A stretch of DNA of 64,000 bases. Origin: Dactylis glomerata. Taxonomy: Eukaryota; Streptophyta; Magnoliopsida; Poales; Poaceae. A model generated the notes under the pieces. It had not been told where the DNA came from. It was given only the letters and a program-made list of their open reading frames with translations, and made no database searches. Location: contig QXEO01002115.1 of assembly GCA_007115705.1 (NCBI GenBank), positions 821,227-885,226 of the forward strand, in the 5' to 3' direction. How positions within the stretch are numbered: position 1 is the stretch's first letter; every line of letters begins with the position of its first letter. Shown piece after piece: positions 21,444-33,946 of this stretch. Position numbers and translations under genes: made by a program.

Positions 21444-22480
21444 TCAACACAGATGACAAAGCTACCATAATCGTGGGCGACGTGTCCAACCTATATACGA
21501 CTCCCATAAAAATCTCGTCTGTGAAGGCCCTCACATTCGCAGATGTTTTCGATCTGCAAATCGTCAGTAAATATTTCTCTTCCATAAAAAGGTGTTCCAT
21601 CGCACACCTCTACATAAGACGGTTTGAACAACCCTGATCTGTACTAGTGAAACTTCCCAGGTTCATGGATGATCCAGAACACCTGGTCGCCGTTGCCTTC
21701 AGGAGGTGATCCTTTATGTGTTTTTGACGGAAAGCTGAGCGCCACGACCAAGGCACTACGTACGTAGCTGGGGGCAAAGGAAACCGAGCCATATGGGATT
21801 GCTTTTTCAGACCGCTAAAGAGTATTGATGAAGAAGGGGTTTGTGGTGTAAGAGAGTGTTTGGGGTGACAGGAGTGTTTTTACCCAATTCTCTTGGGAAA
21901 ATACCCTCAAATACTCTGTGGTACACTTCTGCCAAACGAGGCCTAATGAGGTAATTCTGCGTTTTGACGAGGCACAACAGACCCGCTGCTCCCTTTCCGA
22001 GGATGAGAGGAGATTGCAGGCGTTTCCGAAAGGAAATTGGTTGGCTCTTGCTTAACTTGAGCGCAGTAGGCTCAGACAAAGAGCTCTCATTAGAAATATC
22101 CGCGACTGGAGATGCAAACTCGAAGTATTTCCATATGAAAGCTAATGCATCGCCGCAAGCACCTTACCATGTCCTTCGGTACAATGACAGAATGACCACT
22201 TCCATCACATGGAAGCTTGAGTTGGCTTGGCGCCATCGACGCGGCCTTACCGTACAGTGGCATGCCCAACGATGACGCGGCCTTGGCGCCATCGACGACG
22301 GAGAAAGGGGAGTACCGGCCGGAGTGGCGCTGTGTGTGCGCGGGCGTGTGGACGGGACGGACGCGCCGCACGCTGTCGCGCCGGTGATAGCCCGATCGTG
22401 CGTGCCTGCTGCATGACTTTCCGCCATGCCACCTCTCAGCTGTCAGCTATCTCTTCTCGTCAGATGCCTCATGTGGTACT
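21444..22480. other. Unassigned sequence with a plus-strand LINE relic
   Basis: 21444-21940 and 22200-22480 show nothing I recognise. About 21950-22180, in the plus strand with a frameshift near 22030, resembles the segment of plant LINE ORF2 between endonuclease and RT: FDEAQQTRCSLSEDERRLQAF, then SATGDANSKYFHMKANA, where the SxxGDANxKYFH motif is diagnostic. GC-rich text at about 22255-22420 has no recognisable domain. Confidence 0.6.
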
Positions 22481-23959
22481 TTTTTTTTGAAAACGGGTGC
22501 CTTTTATTACTCATAACAAGCAATTACACGTAGCCTCTGTATAATTAGGATGCACACAGCTGTTTAAAAGTTTCAGAGTGTCAATCTAACAAATAGAAGA
22601 TGAAATATATATCAAAATGAGTAATTATAAATCGCCTAAGATGAGAGTGGAGGTCCAATCCTTAGATTATGCGACCACCCATGTAGGAAAAAAAGTATCC
22701 CTCACCGTATCCTCCAATTGTGTACAGACCTCTGTAAATAGGTCTCGATGCTCCATCCGCTGCAGAGGTGACCATAAACGGAAATACCGGTACATCTGTA
22801 GATAACCTACAAGAGAGAACAATTTTTGTCATTAAAAACTTTGTCATTCCTACATAGCCATAGCGATCATACCACAGCAAGCGCTCCCACCCTAAGAAGT
22901 GTTCCAAACCTTAGATCAATACCATGTAGTTTCCCATTGGGATGTAGGTTTTCCAATGAAATTCATCAGGCCCAGTCGACAGTTGGACGGAGTCCAACCG
23001 TTGAATTAAGGTGTTCCACGCCGTTAATTTGGGACCAATTAAATCACGTCTAAACGTCACATCTGGAGGTGAGGCGGCCATCACAGAAGCAATGGTGTCA
23101 CTCTTACGATGGACTATACTATACAATGTTGGATACTGCTCACTAAGAGGACTATTACCTAACCAGGAGTCCTCCCAAAAACGTATTTGTGTCCCATCCT
23201 TGATCGAAAAAGTACCATAGCGGAAGAAGAACTTCTTTGTGGCCATCAGCCCGGCCTAGAAATGTGAATCTCCAGGTTTCCAAAGCACTTGAGAAAGTGC
23301 TTTTATGCCAATATACTTTCTCTTAAGGAGAGTTTGCCCGATCCCATCTTCAGTAAGTAGCTTAAAAAGCCATTTACCTAGTAGGGCTAAGTTTTTGGCC
23401 TCAAGGTCAAGAATCCCCAGCCCCCCCCCTCGATCTTTAGGTCGGCATACCACATTCCATTTAACCAGTCGATATTTCTTTTTCTCGCTGTCCTCTTGCC
23501 AAAAAAATCTAGATCAATAATAATCGAGCTTGTGTAATACACCTTTTGGCAAGAGGAAAAAAGATATCATATACAATACCATATTGGTTAGTACTGAGTT
23601 AATGAGTACCAATCTACCTCCAAGACAACAATTTACCTTTCCAACTACTAGGACGCTTCTGTAGTCTTTCCTCCACTAATTTCCATTCGGCAATTGTTAA
23701 TCGCCGATAGTGCATCGGGATTCCCAAATATCGAATTGTAAACTGACCTTGCCCACAACCAAATACTCGGCCGTTGAATCCTGGGCTTCACCGAAATAGA
23801 ATAATTCGCTTTTATGGAAATTGATTTTCAGCCTAGAAAGTTGTTCGAAAGCCGCCAAGATTAACTTGAGATTTCGTGCCTTATCCAGGTCGTGTTCCAT
23901 AAATAGAATTGTATCATCGGCATATTGAAGAATTAATAATCCACCATCAACAAGATGTG
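22481..23959 (-). mobile_element. LINE G, 3' part of ORF2 and tail (split by Copia F)
   Basis: On the minus strand the LINE enters from the right with GGLLILQYADDTILF (the catalytic YADD is at 23913-23924), then ENxLKINFHKSELFYFGEA-type RT sequence (23697-23900). Next come PKDRGGGLGILDLEAKNLALLGKWLFKL (23256-23453) and FWEDSWLGNSPLSEQYP (22911-23246), which are typical of L1-like plant LINEs. The 3' end is a T-run on the plus strand at about 22481. Frameshifts between these blocks make it a pseudogene. The upstream part continues at 38749 beyond the Copia insertion. Confidence 0.85.
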
Positions 23960-23964
23960 GAATC

Positions 23965-24375
23965 TGTTAGATTGATCTCACAGAGACCGAGTCCAACAAC
24001 TCGATCTACTCCCCCTCTCGCGCCCTGATCGGGGGCGTCCAACCGAAATATGGTTGGTGGGCCCCTGTGGCAGCGCTATATAAAGAGGTGGAGGGCCGGG
24101 GCGCACAGTACGAGGTTGACCATGCTGCCTATCGCTCCACCGATATCCCAAGCCGATCTAGGGCTAGCGCTAGTCACGGGAAGCACCGCCGCCACCACAT
24201 ACTCACGTTCTCGCCACCACTCATCGCCATGGCCACCGGCTCGAGTTCATCGAGCCAAGGAGCAGGTTACCTCTCTCTCTCTGATCCCTCTCTCTCTCAG
24301 ATACTTGTCAAGTCTTTATAGTAAAGGTTACTATCAAAATTATCTAGACTAGATTGATCCAGATCGGATTCAACA
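23965..24375 (+). repeat. 5' LTR of Copia F
   Basis: It begins TGTTAGATTG and ends GGATTCAACA. A promoter-like CTATATAAAG lies near 24076-24085. It matches 38331-38743. Confidence 0.93.
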
Positions 24376-24376
24376 A

Positions 24377-24388
24377 TGGTATCAGAGC
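24377..24388 (+). other. Primer-binding site of Copia F
   Basis: TGGTATCAGAGC is complementary to the 3' end of initiator tRNA-Met, the usual primer of plant Copia elements, one base after the LTR. Confidence 0.93.
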
Positions 24389-24634
24389 GTGTTCTAGTTC
24401 TAGTTTTTTCGGTGGAAAAGATTTCAAAGTGCAAACCCTAGTTTCCCCACAGTCAAAATCCCCAAAAGAATCCCCAAACCGAAAGTTACAGAAGGGGAAA
24501 AGAACTCACCGGTCGAAGCCTTGAGCTCGCCGGCAAAGCTGCGCCGCCGTCTCCGGCCGCGCCGTTCCTCTCGAACCTATGCGCATCGGCATGCCGAGGC
24601 GCAGGACGAAGAACAGGGCAGTGGAGGAGCACCC

Positions 24635-26157
24635 TGATGCTTCAGGTGAATGTGGCAACAGACAGTCCTTGTGCGTGGTGAATGACCAGCCCGTTGGGAA
24701 CCCCAAGAGGAAGGTATGACGACTGAAGGTGTTTGTGGAACCTGCACACACACAAACAAGTACTTTGTCCCCAACTTGCGATGAGGTTGTCAATCTCACC
24801 GGTTTGCTTGAAACAAAGGTTATGAGTGTATCGAGTGGAAAACAGTAGTAATATGCGAGTAAAGTAAACAATGCGGGAAAAGTAAACAGGTGATTGCAAT
24901 ATGATTAAAATAGGACCGGGGTCCACAGTTCACTAGTGGTGTCTCTCCATAGATAAATAACATGCTGGGTAAACGAATTACAGTTGGGCAATTGATAGAA
25001 TAAAGATAACGTGATATGTCAAGAAGATCACTATGAGATTTACTCTGGGCATTACAACAAAATACATAGACCGCCATCCAACTGCATCTATGACTAATAA
25101 TCCACCCTCGGGGATATCATCCGAACACCCCAAAAGTATTAAGTTGCGAACAACAGATAATTGCATTAAGCAAAGTGTGTAATGTAAACAAAGCATATGC
25201 CCTTGAGCATATGAATGTTGTTTTCTCCCTAGTAGCAACAGCACATCTACCACCTTAGAGGTTTCTGTCACTCCCCCAGGTGAAATAGAGGCATGAACCC
25301 ACTATCGAGCATAAATACCCCCTCTTGGAGTCACTAGCAACTACTTGGCCAAGATAGCTACTAACAACGGAGAGCATGCAAGATCATAAACAACATAGAG
25401 ATAACAAAAGATATAATTCAGTACAGCAACTTAATCATAAACACCAATATTCATCGGATCCCAACAAACCAACATCATAGAATTACATAACGGTGATCTC
25501 AATCATGTAGGGCAGCTCATGAGATCTAAACATGAAGCACATGGTGGAGAAGACAACCATCTAGCTACTGCTATGGACCCATAGTCCAAGGTAGACTACT
25601 CACTCATCGCTCCGGAGGCAAGCATGGCGATGAAGAAGACCTCCGGTGGCGATTCCCCTCTCCGGCAGGGTGCCGGGAAGAGCTTCTGGACCCTCCCGAT
25701 CTTCGGGTCGACGGCGGCGGCGGATCGCGATGTATTCTGGAAAACTGATCAGTTTCTTAGGTTTTTCTCGTCAGGGGGTATATATAGGCGAAAGTACGAT
25801 GTCAGAGGAGGGACCACGGCCCCTCACGCGGGCCCGGCGCGGCCAGGGGGGTGGCCGCGCTGCCCCTGTGTGTGGGGGCCACGTGGCCCCCCTCCGTCAG
25901 GTCTTCGGATGTTTGGGAGCTTCCCCGTGAAATATGACTTCAGGAACTTGTTTCGTCCAATTCCGAGAATATTTCCTGTGTATCACTTCTGAAACACAAA
26001 AACAGCAGAAAACAGGAAACTGGCACCGTGGCACTTCGTTAATAGGTTAGTTCCGGAAAATGTATAAAAGTACCACTAAGTGTAACGAAACAATATACAA
26101 ATGGTGTAAAAGCAAGCATGGAGCATCAAAAATTATAGATACGTTTGAGACGTATCA
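24635..26157 (-). repeat. 3' LTR of element B, with a 70-bp deletion
   Basis: It aligns with 31354-32946 except that 70 bp present after GAAGGTATGA in the right LTR (about 31440-31509) are missing at about 24719. The breakpoints share ATGA, typical of a microhomology-mediated deletion. Confidence 0.93.
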
Positions 26158-29091
26158 AGCATCCCCAAGCTTAACTCCTGCTCGTCCTCGAGTAGGTAAG
26201 TGATAACAAAAGAATAATTTTTGAGGTGACATGCACCTACACAATCTTGATCATATATGCAAGCATTGATGAGCTGGGATCAATAGAACTTAAAACATGG
26301 GCATGAAAGATATAATCATGACAATAAGAACTTAGCAACCATGTTGTAAACATGCAATTGAACACAAACAAAAGATCATGAAAATGAAACAATGAAAGTC
26401 AAACGTGTGTTCAAATCATAAGGAAAAACATACAAATGGTTTTCAGCTTGTCCTTCAAAGAGAGCAAAACATAAATACATAGGACACCTCAAAGTTTAAG
26501 AGGGCGACTAGATGCAAATAATTTAAGAACAAGTGAAACCAACAATATGAGTCAATCAATGAAATTTGGGACAATGCATATCACACTAAGAATGACAACT
26601 ATGCTCTCTTAATGGTGCATAAAGAAAGAAGGTGCTGACTCAACATAAAAGTAAAAGAAAGGCCCTTCGCAGAGGGAAGCAGTGATCGCAAGTTTTATAA
26701 CCTTCAAAAATTATGGTACTTACCGGCTTTGAGCTCTCATTGCCCCCATCATAAGCATCTTGAATGGTTAAAGTTAATGCGAGAACAGTTATGATGCATA
26801 TGCTTGACAAATCATAAGTTGAAAACCTCGTGTCCCGTGAATACGAGTACCCAAACTATGCTAATTTACTTAGAGTCCCAAGCAAGGCTCTTGTCATTGT
26901 AAGTATATGCATATCATTGAGAACCGCCAATGGGGTACCTCCGTGCCCGATGACATGGAACAAGCCCACACCAAAATGGCAGGACAAGCAGACAATGAAC
27001 ACCTCGACATCTCTTTTACTTGCTATATTGTTTAGCTTTTTATTGTGAGATGCGTCGTCGAATGTTCACCATGGGTATGCTGCAAATTTCCACCATGAAT
27101 TATGCATGGCTTAGATTGGCGGCCCGGCGTTTCCCTAACACATATAAAAACTCCATGATCCTCACAAGATTCCCAATTCATTTCACACAGCGGGCATCCA
27201 TAAACAAAAGATCACGATATCAACTCAAAAAGAAGTGCAATGTTGAAAGCTTGCCCCATGACAGCATGGCTGGGCAAGAATCCAACTTACAACTTGCAAG
27301 CATAACAACTCAGCATAAAAGACCACAATGTCAAATTTTTAAGAACAGGAAAAAGTAAAGTGTGCCTTCCGGTTCGTGAGAGCTTTACTGACCGAATTTC
27401 GCATAACACTGGTAAGAGTTTAATTTGAAGAGAAAATAAAAGCAAGTCAAATTTACTTGGAATAGCAAATTGCTAATAGGTATGTATGGTGGACACAATG
27501 GAAAACTTGGCTTTTAGGAGTTGGATGCACGAGTAGAGCTCATACTCAGTACAAGGCGAGGGCTAGCAAAAGACAGGGAGCGACCAACTAAGAGAGCAAT
27601 AATGGCCATAATCATGCAAAGCGACAAAGCGACATTAAAAGAAGCATACGATGGCATCAAAAGTCAAAAACTAAATGATCATGAAGGCTATTGGCGACTT
27701 TGTAAGAGTCTAACATGTGTGAGCATGTGCCAAGTCAACCCAAATAAAGCATCAAGGAGAAAACCAAAATAATGCTTCCATACAATAAAAACAACGCATG
27801 ATTTTTTCAAAGGCTCATTAAGCAATCTCAGTTATTTGAGACAAGTCATGCTACAGCAAAACCACTAAGCATACTATCAAAAATACATCAAGCATGACAT
27901 GAAAAAGCCTAAGCCACAGTCTACACAAGCTCCTTCTTGTACCACTATTTTGCACAAAGCTTTTTCTCTTTTCCAACACCATTTGAAATTTTTATAAATA
28001 CCTCTTTTGATGAAAACCAATAAAGATCAGAGGCAAAAATACACCTTGATGAAAAGATATGACAAGATCTGAACGCATATCAAGGCGAAAATGAAAACCA
28101 AAAGCAGTAGCAGAAAAAGTAGAATGCTCGATTTTTAATAAGAGTGAAAACTAGAGCATTCTTTGCAAATGAAAACGAGTACATCTCCTCCAAAGGAAAT
28201 TTGTTGGGGTCCAACCATTTATTGCAGCAAACAAACAAACTAAACCAACTAAGAAAACTAAAACAACTGACGCTCCAAGAAAAACACATAGTGCATGAAG
28301 CAATAAAAATATAGTGTTTTGAAAGGTGACCTGATTTTTGCCGATGAAGAAGGGGTGCCTCGGGGGCATCCCCAAGCTTTGACGCTTGTACTTCTTGGAT
28401 ATTTCTTGGGGTGATGCATGGGCATCCCCAAGCTTGAGCTTTTGTCCATTCTTCAACTCATCTCATCATTCTCCAATCCCTACACTTGAAAACTTCCTTC
28501 ATACAAAACTAAACACAATTCTATTAGCAACATTAGTGTAAGCATAAAATATATTCAACCTCTTTTAGCTTCAGGTTTCAACCAAAAACCACCACATATA
28601 AAGTATATACTACTGTAGCAACTTCCACAAGAGTTCCATGATCAAAAAGAACTCAAAAGAAAGCGATAAAGTGGCAAAAACAAATATTGGCAGAAATCTG
28701 TCAAAACTGAACAGCTGATAATGGACGAATTTTTGAGGGATTTTCTGTTGCTCAAATCAAAAAGTGTTCAACTAAGAAAAGTTTGGATATAACCTGGGGC
28801 ATATGCACAAGAAATTGCAGGTCCAAAAGATATACAGAGAATTTTCACGAATTTTTACGGTGCAACACTGAAAACAGTTTCAGGACAGCAATAACCCCAA
28901 ATCTTTACCTCGCTCAAATTAGAGGCTTCTCTTGGCACAAAAACGAAATAAACAAGATAAGGAGCGGTCATTACAGTAGTAATGACTTCCAAGACTCAAA
29001 TAAAAGAAAAAGTACTGAAAAGAAAATATTGGGTTATCTCCCAAGAGTGCTTTTCTTTAACGCCTTTGAGCTAGGCGCAGAAAAGTGCGAA
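26158..29091 (-). other. Non-coding 3' internal region of element B
   Basis: It begins next to the LTR with AAGCTTGGGGATGCT on the minus strand, the likely polypurine tract (26158-26172). The next 2.9 kb has only short, unconserved open frames. Nothing resembles RT, RNase H or integrase, which would occupy this place in an autonomous Athila element. 28249-29090 matches 1-842 of element A. Confidence 0.75.
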
Positions 29092-31165
29092 TCAAGTAAT
29101 ATCAATAGATGAAGCATCAAGCTCATAATTTGCTCTAAGAATGGAGTCAAAAAGTAATTTCTTTCTTTTCCTAGGGAAGTGTTCCATACCTTTCTTTAGC
29201 GGGAATTGATACTTGATAGTGCCTTCCCTCATATCAATGATAGCACCTACAGTTCGAAGAAAGGGTCTTCCCAAAATAATAGGACATGAAGCATGGCATT
29301 CAACGTCCATAACAAGAAAATCAACGGGAACAAGGTTATTGTTAACCACAATAAGAACATCATTAATTCTTCCCAAAGGTTTCTTCTTAGCAACATCAGC
29401 AATAGGAACATCAAAATAACACTTTTCAAGCGGTGGTAAATCAAGCATGTCATAAATCTTTCTAGGCATGATAGAAATACTAGCACCTAGATCACATAAA
29501 GCATGGCAATCATAACCATTAACATGCATATCAATAATGGGTTCCCAACTATCTTCTAGCTTCTTGGGAACAGAGGCTTTTTGCTTCAACTTTTCATCCC
29601 TAATCTTTATGAGAGCATTGGTAATATGCTTAGTAAAAGCAATATTTAAAGAACTAGCATTGGGAGTCAAAGCAAGATTTTGCAAGAACAAAATTACTTC
29701 AGATATATTGCAGCCATCAACATCAAAATCATTAAAAGAAATAGAGCTATCATCTCCCACACTCCGAAAAATTTCAGCACTCTTTTGAGAAAAAGTTTTG
29801 GCAGTTTTAGGCTTTTTAACACAAGGAGTGGGAGTTTTCTCTACACCAATCAAAGTAAGAGGGTTGCTATCAGTAGGAGCAACATCATTAGAGGTAGTAA
29901 TAGTACATACCTTCATCTCTCTAGCCATCTCATATGCTCTTTCCCACCTGGCATGCAATTCCGCGAACAATCTAATATTTTCATCAATTCCAGCTTGGGT
30001 AGCATTAGCGGCAGCGACAATATTGCTCACATTCACATCATTAGGAAACACTTTTAATTTCAGAAGTTCAACATCATGAGCAAGGCTATCAACTTTAGAA
30101 GCAAGAATATCAATTTTGCCTAACTTTTCCTCAACAGACTTGTTAAAAGCAGTTTGCTTACCGATGAAGTCCTTGAGCATTACCTCAAGCTCGGAGGACG
30201 CGGCCCTAGTGTTGTTGTAGGAATTACCATAAGAGTTACCATAACCATTACCATTGGTAGAAGGATACGGCCTATAATTGTTACTAGCAAAATTGTTCCT
30301 ATAAGCATTGTTGTTAAAATTATTATTTCTAATGAAATTCACATCAACTTGCTCTTCTTGAGCAACCAGAGAGGCCAAAGGAACATTATTAGGGTCAACA
30401 TGAGTCCTATCATTAGCAAGCATAGCCATAATGGTATCAATCTTATCATTCAAGGAAGAGGTTTCCTCAACAGAATTTACCTTCTTACCTTGTGGAGCTC
30501 TCTCGGTGTGCCATTCGGAATAATTTACCATCATGTTGTCGAGTAGCTTTGATGCGGCGCCCAATGTGAGGGACATAAAAGTGCCTCCAGCAGCTGAATC
30601 AAGTAGGTTCCTTGAAGAAAAATTCAGTCCTGCATAAAAAGTTTGGATAATCATCCAAGTAGTCAGTCCATGAGTGGGGCAATTCTTTATCATAGATTTC
30701 ATTCTTTCCCACGCTTGAGCAACATGTTCATTATCAAACTGAGTAAACTTCATAATATTGCTGCGCAGAGCTATAATCTTAGCAGGAGGATAGTATCTAC
30801 CAATAAAAACATCCTTACACTTAGCCCATGAATCAATACTATTCTTAGTCAAAGACAGCAACCAATCTTTAGCTTTTCCTCTCAAAGAAAAAGGAAACAA
30901 CTTGAGCTTAATAATATCACTATCAACATCCTTATATTTCTGCATCTCACATAGCTCAACAAAATTGTTGAGATGAGCTGCAGCATCTTCAGTACTAGCA
31001 CCAGAAAATTGCTCTTTCATAACAAGGTTCAATAAAGCAGGCTTAATCTCATAAAAGTTTGCAGCAGGAATAGGTGGTGCAATAGGAGTGCAGATAAAAT
31101 CACTATTTGTTCGTGCTAGCAAAGTCACACAACTTGGTATTTTCAGGAGTACCCATTTCAGCAAA
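29092..31165 (-). pseudogene. Gag-protease of element B, one frameshift near the start
   Basis: From about 31105 down to 29092 gag and protease are fused in one open frame. Gag has LRGKAKDWLLSL and NCPTHGLTTWMIIQTFYAGL, then an Asn-rich tract (NGNGYGNSYGNSYNN), then protease CDLGASISIMP and ILGRPFLRT. The expected start (MGTPENTKLCDFAS) is near 31157 by comparison with copy A, but an extra A near 31106-31108 shifts the frame after about 16 codons. The longer open frame upstream to 31425 runs through primer site and LTR and is not the true N terminus. Otherwise the gene is intact, consistent with the low LTR divergence. Confidence 0.85.
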
Positions 31166-31326
31166 ACAAAAGTAAATAAGTAAAAACAGCTACCAAGGAT
31201 TCTAATTTTTTTTGGGTTTTTGATATAAAAAGTAGTGCAGGTAAAATAAAATAAAGTAAAGCAAAACAAATAACAAAGTAAAGAATGTGTGTGCGAAGAA
31301 CTCCCCTCGCAGAAGTCTTCTCTCTT

Positions 31327-31343
31327 CCCCGGCAACGGCGCCA
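31327..31343 (-). other. Primer-binding site of element B
   Basis: The minus strand reads TGGCGCCGTTGCCGGGG, identical to the site in A, 10 bases from the LTR end at 31354. Confidence 0.9.
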
Positions 31344-31353
31344 GAAAAGTAGC

Positions 31354-32946
31354 TGATGCTTCAGGTGAATGTGGCAACAGACAGTCCTTGTGCGTGGTGA
31401 ATGACCAGCCCGTTGGGAACCCCAAGAGGAAGGTATGATGAGTGCAGCGGCTAGTTTTCCCTCAGTTAAGAAACCAAGGTTTATCGATCAGGAGAAGAGA
31501 GACGATGACGACTGAAGGTGTTTGTGGAACCTGCACACACACAAACAAGTACTTTGTCCCCAACTTGCGATGAGGTTGTCAATCTCACCGGTTTGCTTGA
31601 AACAAAGGTTATGAGTGTATCGAGTGGAAAACAGTAGTAATATGCGAGTAAAATAAACAGTGCGGGAAAAGTAAACAGGTGATTGCAATATGATTAAAAT
31701 AGGACCGGGGTCCACAGTTCACTAGTGGTGTCTCTCCATAGATAAATAACATGCTGGGTAAACGAATTACAGTTGGGCAATTGATAGAATAAAGATAACG
31801 TGATATGTCAAGAAGATCACTATGAGATTTACTCTGGGCATTACAACAAAATACATAGACCGCCATCCAACTGCATCTATGACTAATAATCCACCCTCGG
31901 GGATATCATCCGAACACCCCAAAAGTATTAAGTTGCGAACAACAGATAATTGCATTAAGCAAAGTGTGTAATGTAAACAAAGCATATGCCGTTGAGCATA
32001 TGAATGTTGTTTTCTCCCTAGTAGCAACAGCACATCTACCACCTTAGAGGTTTCTGTCACTCCCCCAGGTGAAATAGAGGCATGAACCCACTATCGAGCA
32101 TAAATACCCCCTCTTGGAGTCACTAGCAACTACTCGGCCAAGATAGCTACTAACAACGGAGAGCATGCAAGATCATAAACAACATAGAGATAACAAAAGA
32201 TATAATTCAGTACAGCAACTTAATCATAAACACCAATATTCATCGGATCCCAACAAACCAACATCATAGAATTACATAACGGTGATCTCAATCATGTAGG
32301 GCAGCTCATGAGATCTAAACATGAAGCACATGGTGGAGAAGACAACCATCTAGCTACTGCTATGGACCCATAGTCCAAGGTAGACTACTCACTCATCGCT
32401 CCGGAGGCAAGCATGGCGATGAAGAAGACCTCCGGTGGCGATTCCCCTCTCCGGCAGGGTGCCGGGAAGAGCTTCTGGACCCTCCCGATCTTCGGGTCGA
32501 CGGCGGCGACGGATCGCGATGTATTCTGGAAAACTGATCGGTTTCTTAGGTTTTTCTCGTCAGGGGGTATATATAGGCGAAAGTACGATGTCAGAGGAGG
32601 GACCACGACCCCTCACGCGGGCCCGGCGCGGCCAGGGGGGTGGCCGCGCCGCCCCTGTGTGTGGGGGCCATGTGGCCCCCCTCCGTTAGGTCTTCGGATG
32701 TTTGGGAGCTTCCCCGTGAAATATGACTTCAGGAACTTGTTTCGTCCAATTCCGAGAATATTTCCTGTGTATCACTTCTGAAACACAAAAACAGCAGAAA
32801 ACAGGAAACTGGCACTGTGGCACTTCGTTAATAGGTTAGTTCCGGAAAATGTATAAAAGTACCACTAAGTGTAACGAAACAATATACAAATAGTGTAAAA
32901 GCAAGCATGGAGCATCAAAAATTATAGATACGTTTGAAACGTATCA
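31354..32946 (-). repeat. 5' LTR of element B
   Basis: It is a full-length 1,593-bp LTR. Its outer end on the minus strand is TGATACGTTTCAAACGTATC, followed outward by the target duplication CACCC. Confidence 0.93.
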
Positions 32947-32951
32947 CACCC

Positions 32952-33946
32952 CTCCGCCACGGCCGAAAGGGAAAGGCTCCTTTCAGGGGCAGAGGGCGCG
33001 CCGCCATCCAGCCGCCGTCCTCGGACCTCCTCTGACTCGCATCGCTCGGGCGAGAAAGGAGCAGAGGGAAAGAAAAAGGAGGCGCTGGGGGAAGCCGAGC
33101 CGCCGCCACCGCCGTGGTGGCCGTCGCCGTCGCCGGCAGGGATCCGGCCGGCGCCGTCCTTCTCGCGGGCCTTCCAGCAGCCGCCGCTCATGACGAGCGA
33201 GAGAGACAGAGAGTGGGGAAAGGTCGAGAGCCTGCTCGCTAGGGTTTCACCCGCTCGGGGGCTCCGTTTTGACCCAGTGAACTAGGCGGCCGACCGTCCG
33301 ATCGGCATCAGACGGATAAGGTCGAGCGGTGCTGGCTCTGACGGGCCACAGGCCGTCTCGGACTATGCCGGAAAGGAGAGCGGCGGCCGTTGTCCGCCGC
33401 ACAGGGGCGCCACGCGCGCCAAGCAGGTCGTGGGTTGTGTTAGGCCGCGGGCCAAATTGTTTTTTTCTCTGTTTTTATTTACAGATCACAGTTTTTATTG
33501 TTTTTTGTTCAAATTTTGAGCAAATTTCTTAGAGTTTTTTCTATTCAGATTATTCCAACAAAAATTTGCTTTAGAGAATTCAAAAGTGACAGAAACTTTT
33601 CTGTAAAGTATAAAGTTAATGAATTTCTTAATTCATGTTTCCACTGCAAATAGTTAAAAGAAATTGCTTAAATGCAATAAAGTGGTAATTAAATTTTGAA
33701 AAAGATGTGATAAAGTGAATTTAAAAGTGATTATGATTCAGTTATTTTATGACCAACGTTGTTAATAACGTGATCATGATTTATTTATTACATGTTAAAA
33801 GGTGCACTTATCTCTATTTTTGCCCAACGGTGATATAGTTTTAATTGCACAAACAGTTGTATGTGTTGATTTATACCAACGTTGGATTAATGCATGCAAT
33901 TGTTTGTTATCTCACATCTTTGTGAATTTCAGGAGGCTATAGTCTG
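32952..33946 (+). other. Leader of Copia F downstream of element B
   Basis: The first 500 bases are GC-rich (CGCCGTCG-type repeats). The rest is AT-rich and leads to the gag start. Open frames on the minus strand (32915-33191) are Gly/Ser/Pro-rich and have no recognisable domain. No gene is called here. Confidence 0.6.

Larger units (their letters stand above)
24635..32946 (-). mobile_element. Athila-type LTR retrotransposon B (Sabrina/WHAM-like), complete, young
   Basis: The minus-strand element has LTRs at 24635-26157 and 31354-32946 and the target duplication CACCC at 24630-24634 and 32947-32951, inside the leader of Copia F. It contains a tRNA-Asp-like primer site, gag and protease, but no reverse transcriptase or integrase in the 2.9 kb between protease and 3' LTR, so it appears non-autonomous. 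By eye the LTRs differ at about 13 of 1,520 aligned sites plus one 70-bp deletion. That is younger than Copia F, as nesting requires. Confidence 0.93.

Noticed and set aside
21950..23959. 5' inversion (twin priming) of a single LINE
   Set aside because: The plus-strand EN-RT linker fragment lies beyond the poly(A) side of minus-strand LINE G, so the geometry does not fit; two separate LINE relics are simpler.
31166..31425. N-terminal extension of the gag frame of B starting in the LTR
   Set aside because: It runs through the LTR and primer-binding site in a frame opened by a 1-base insertion; copy A shows the real start downstream.
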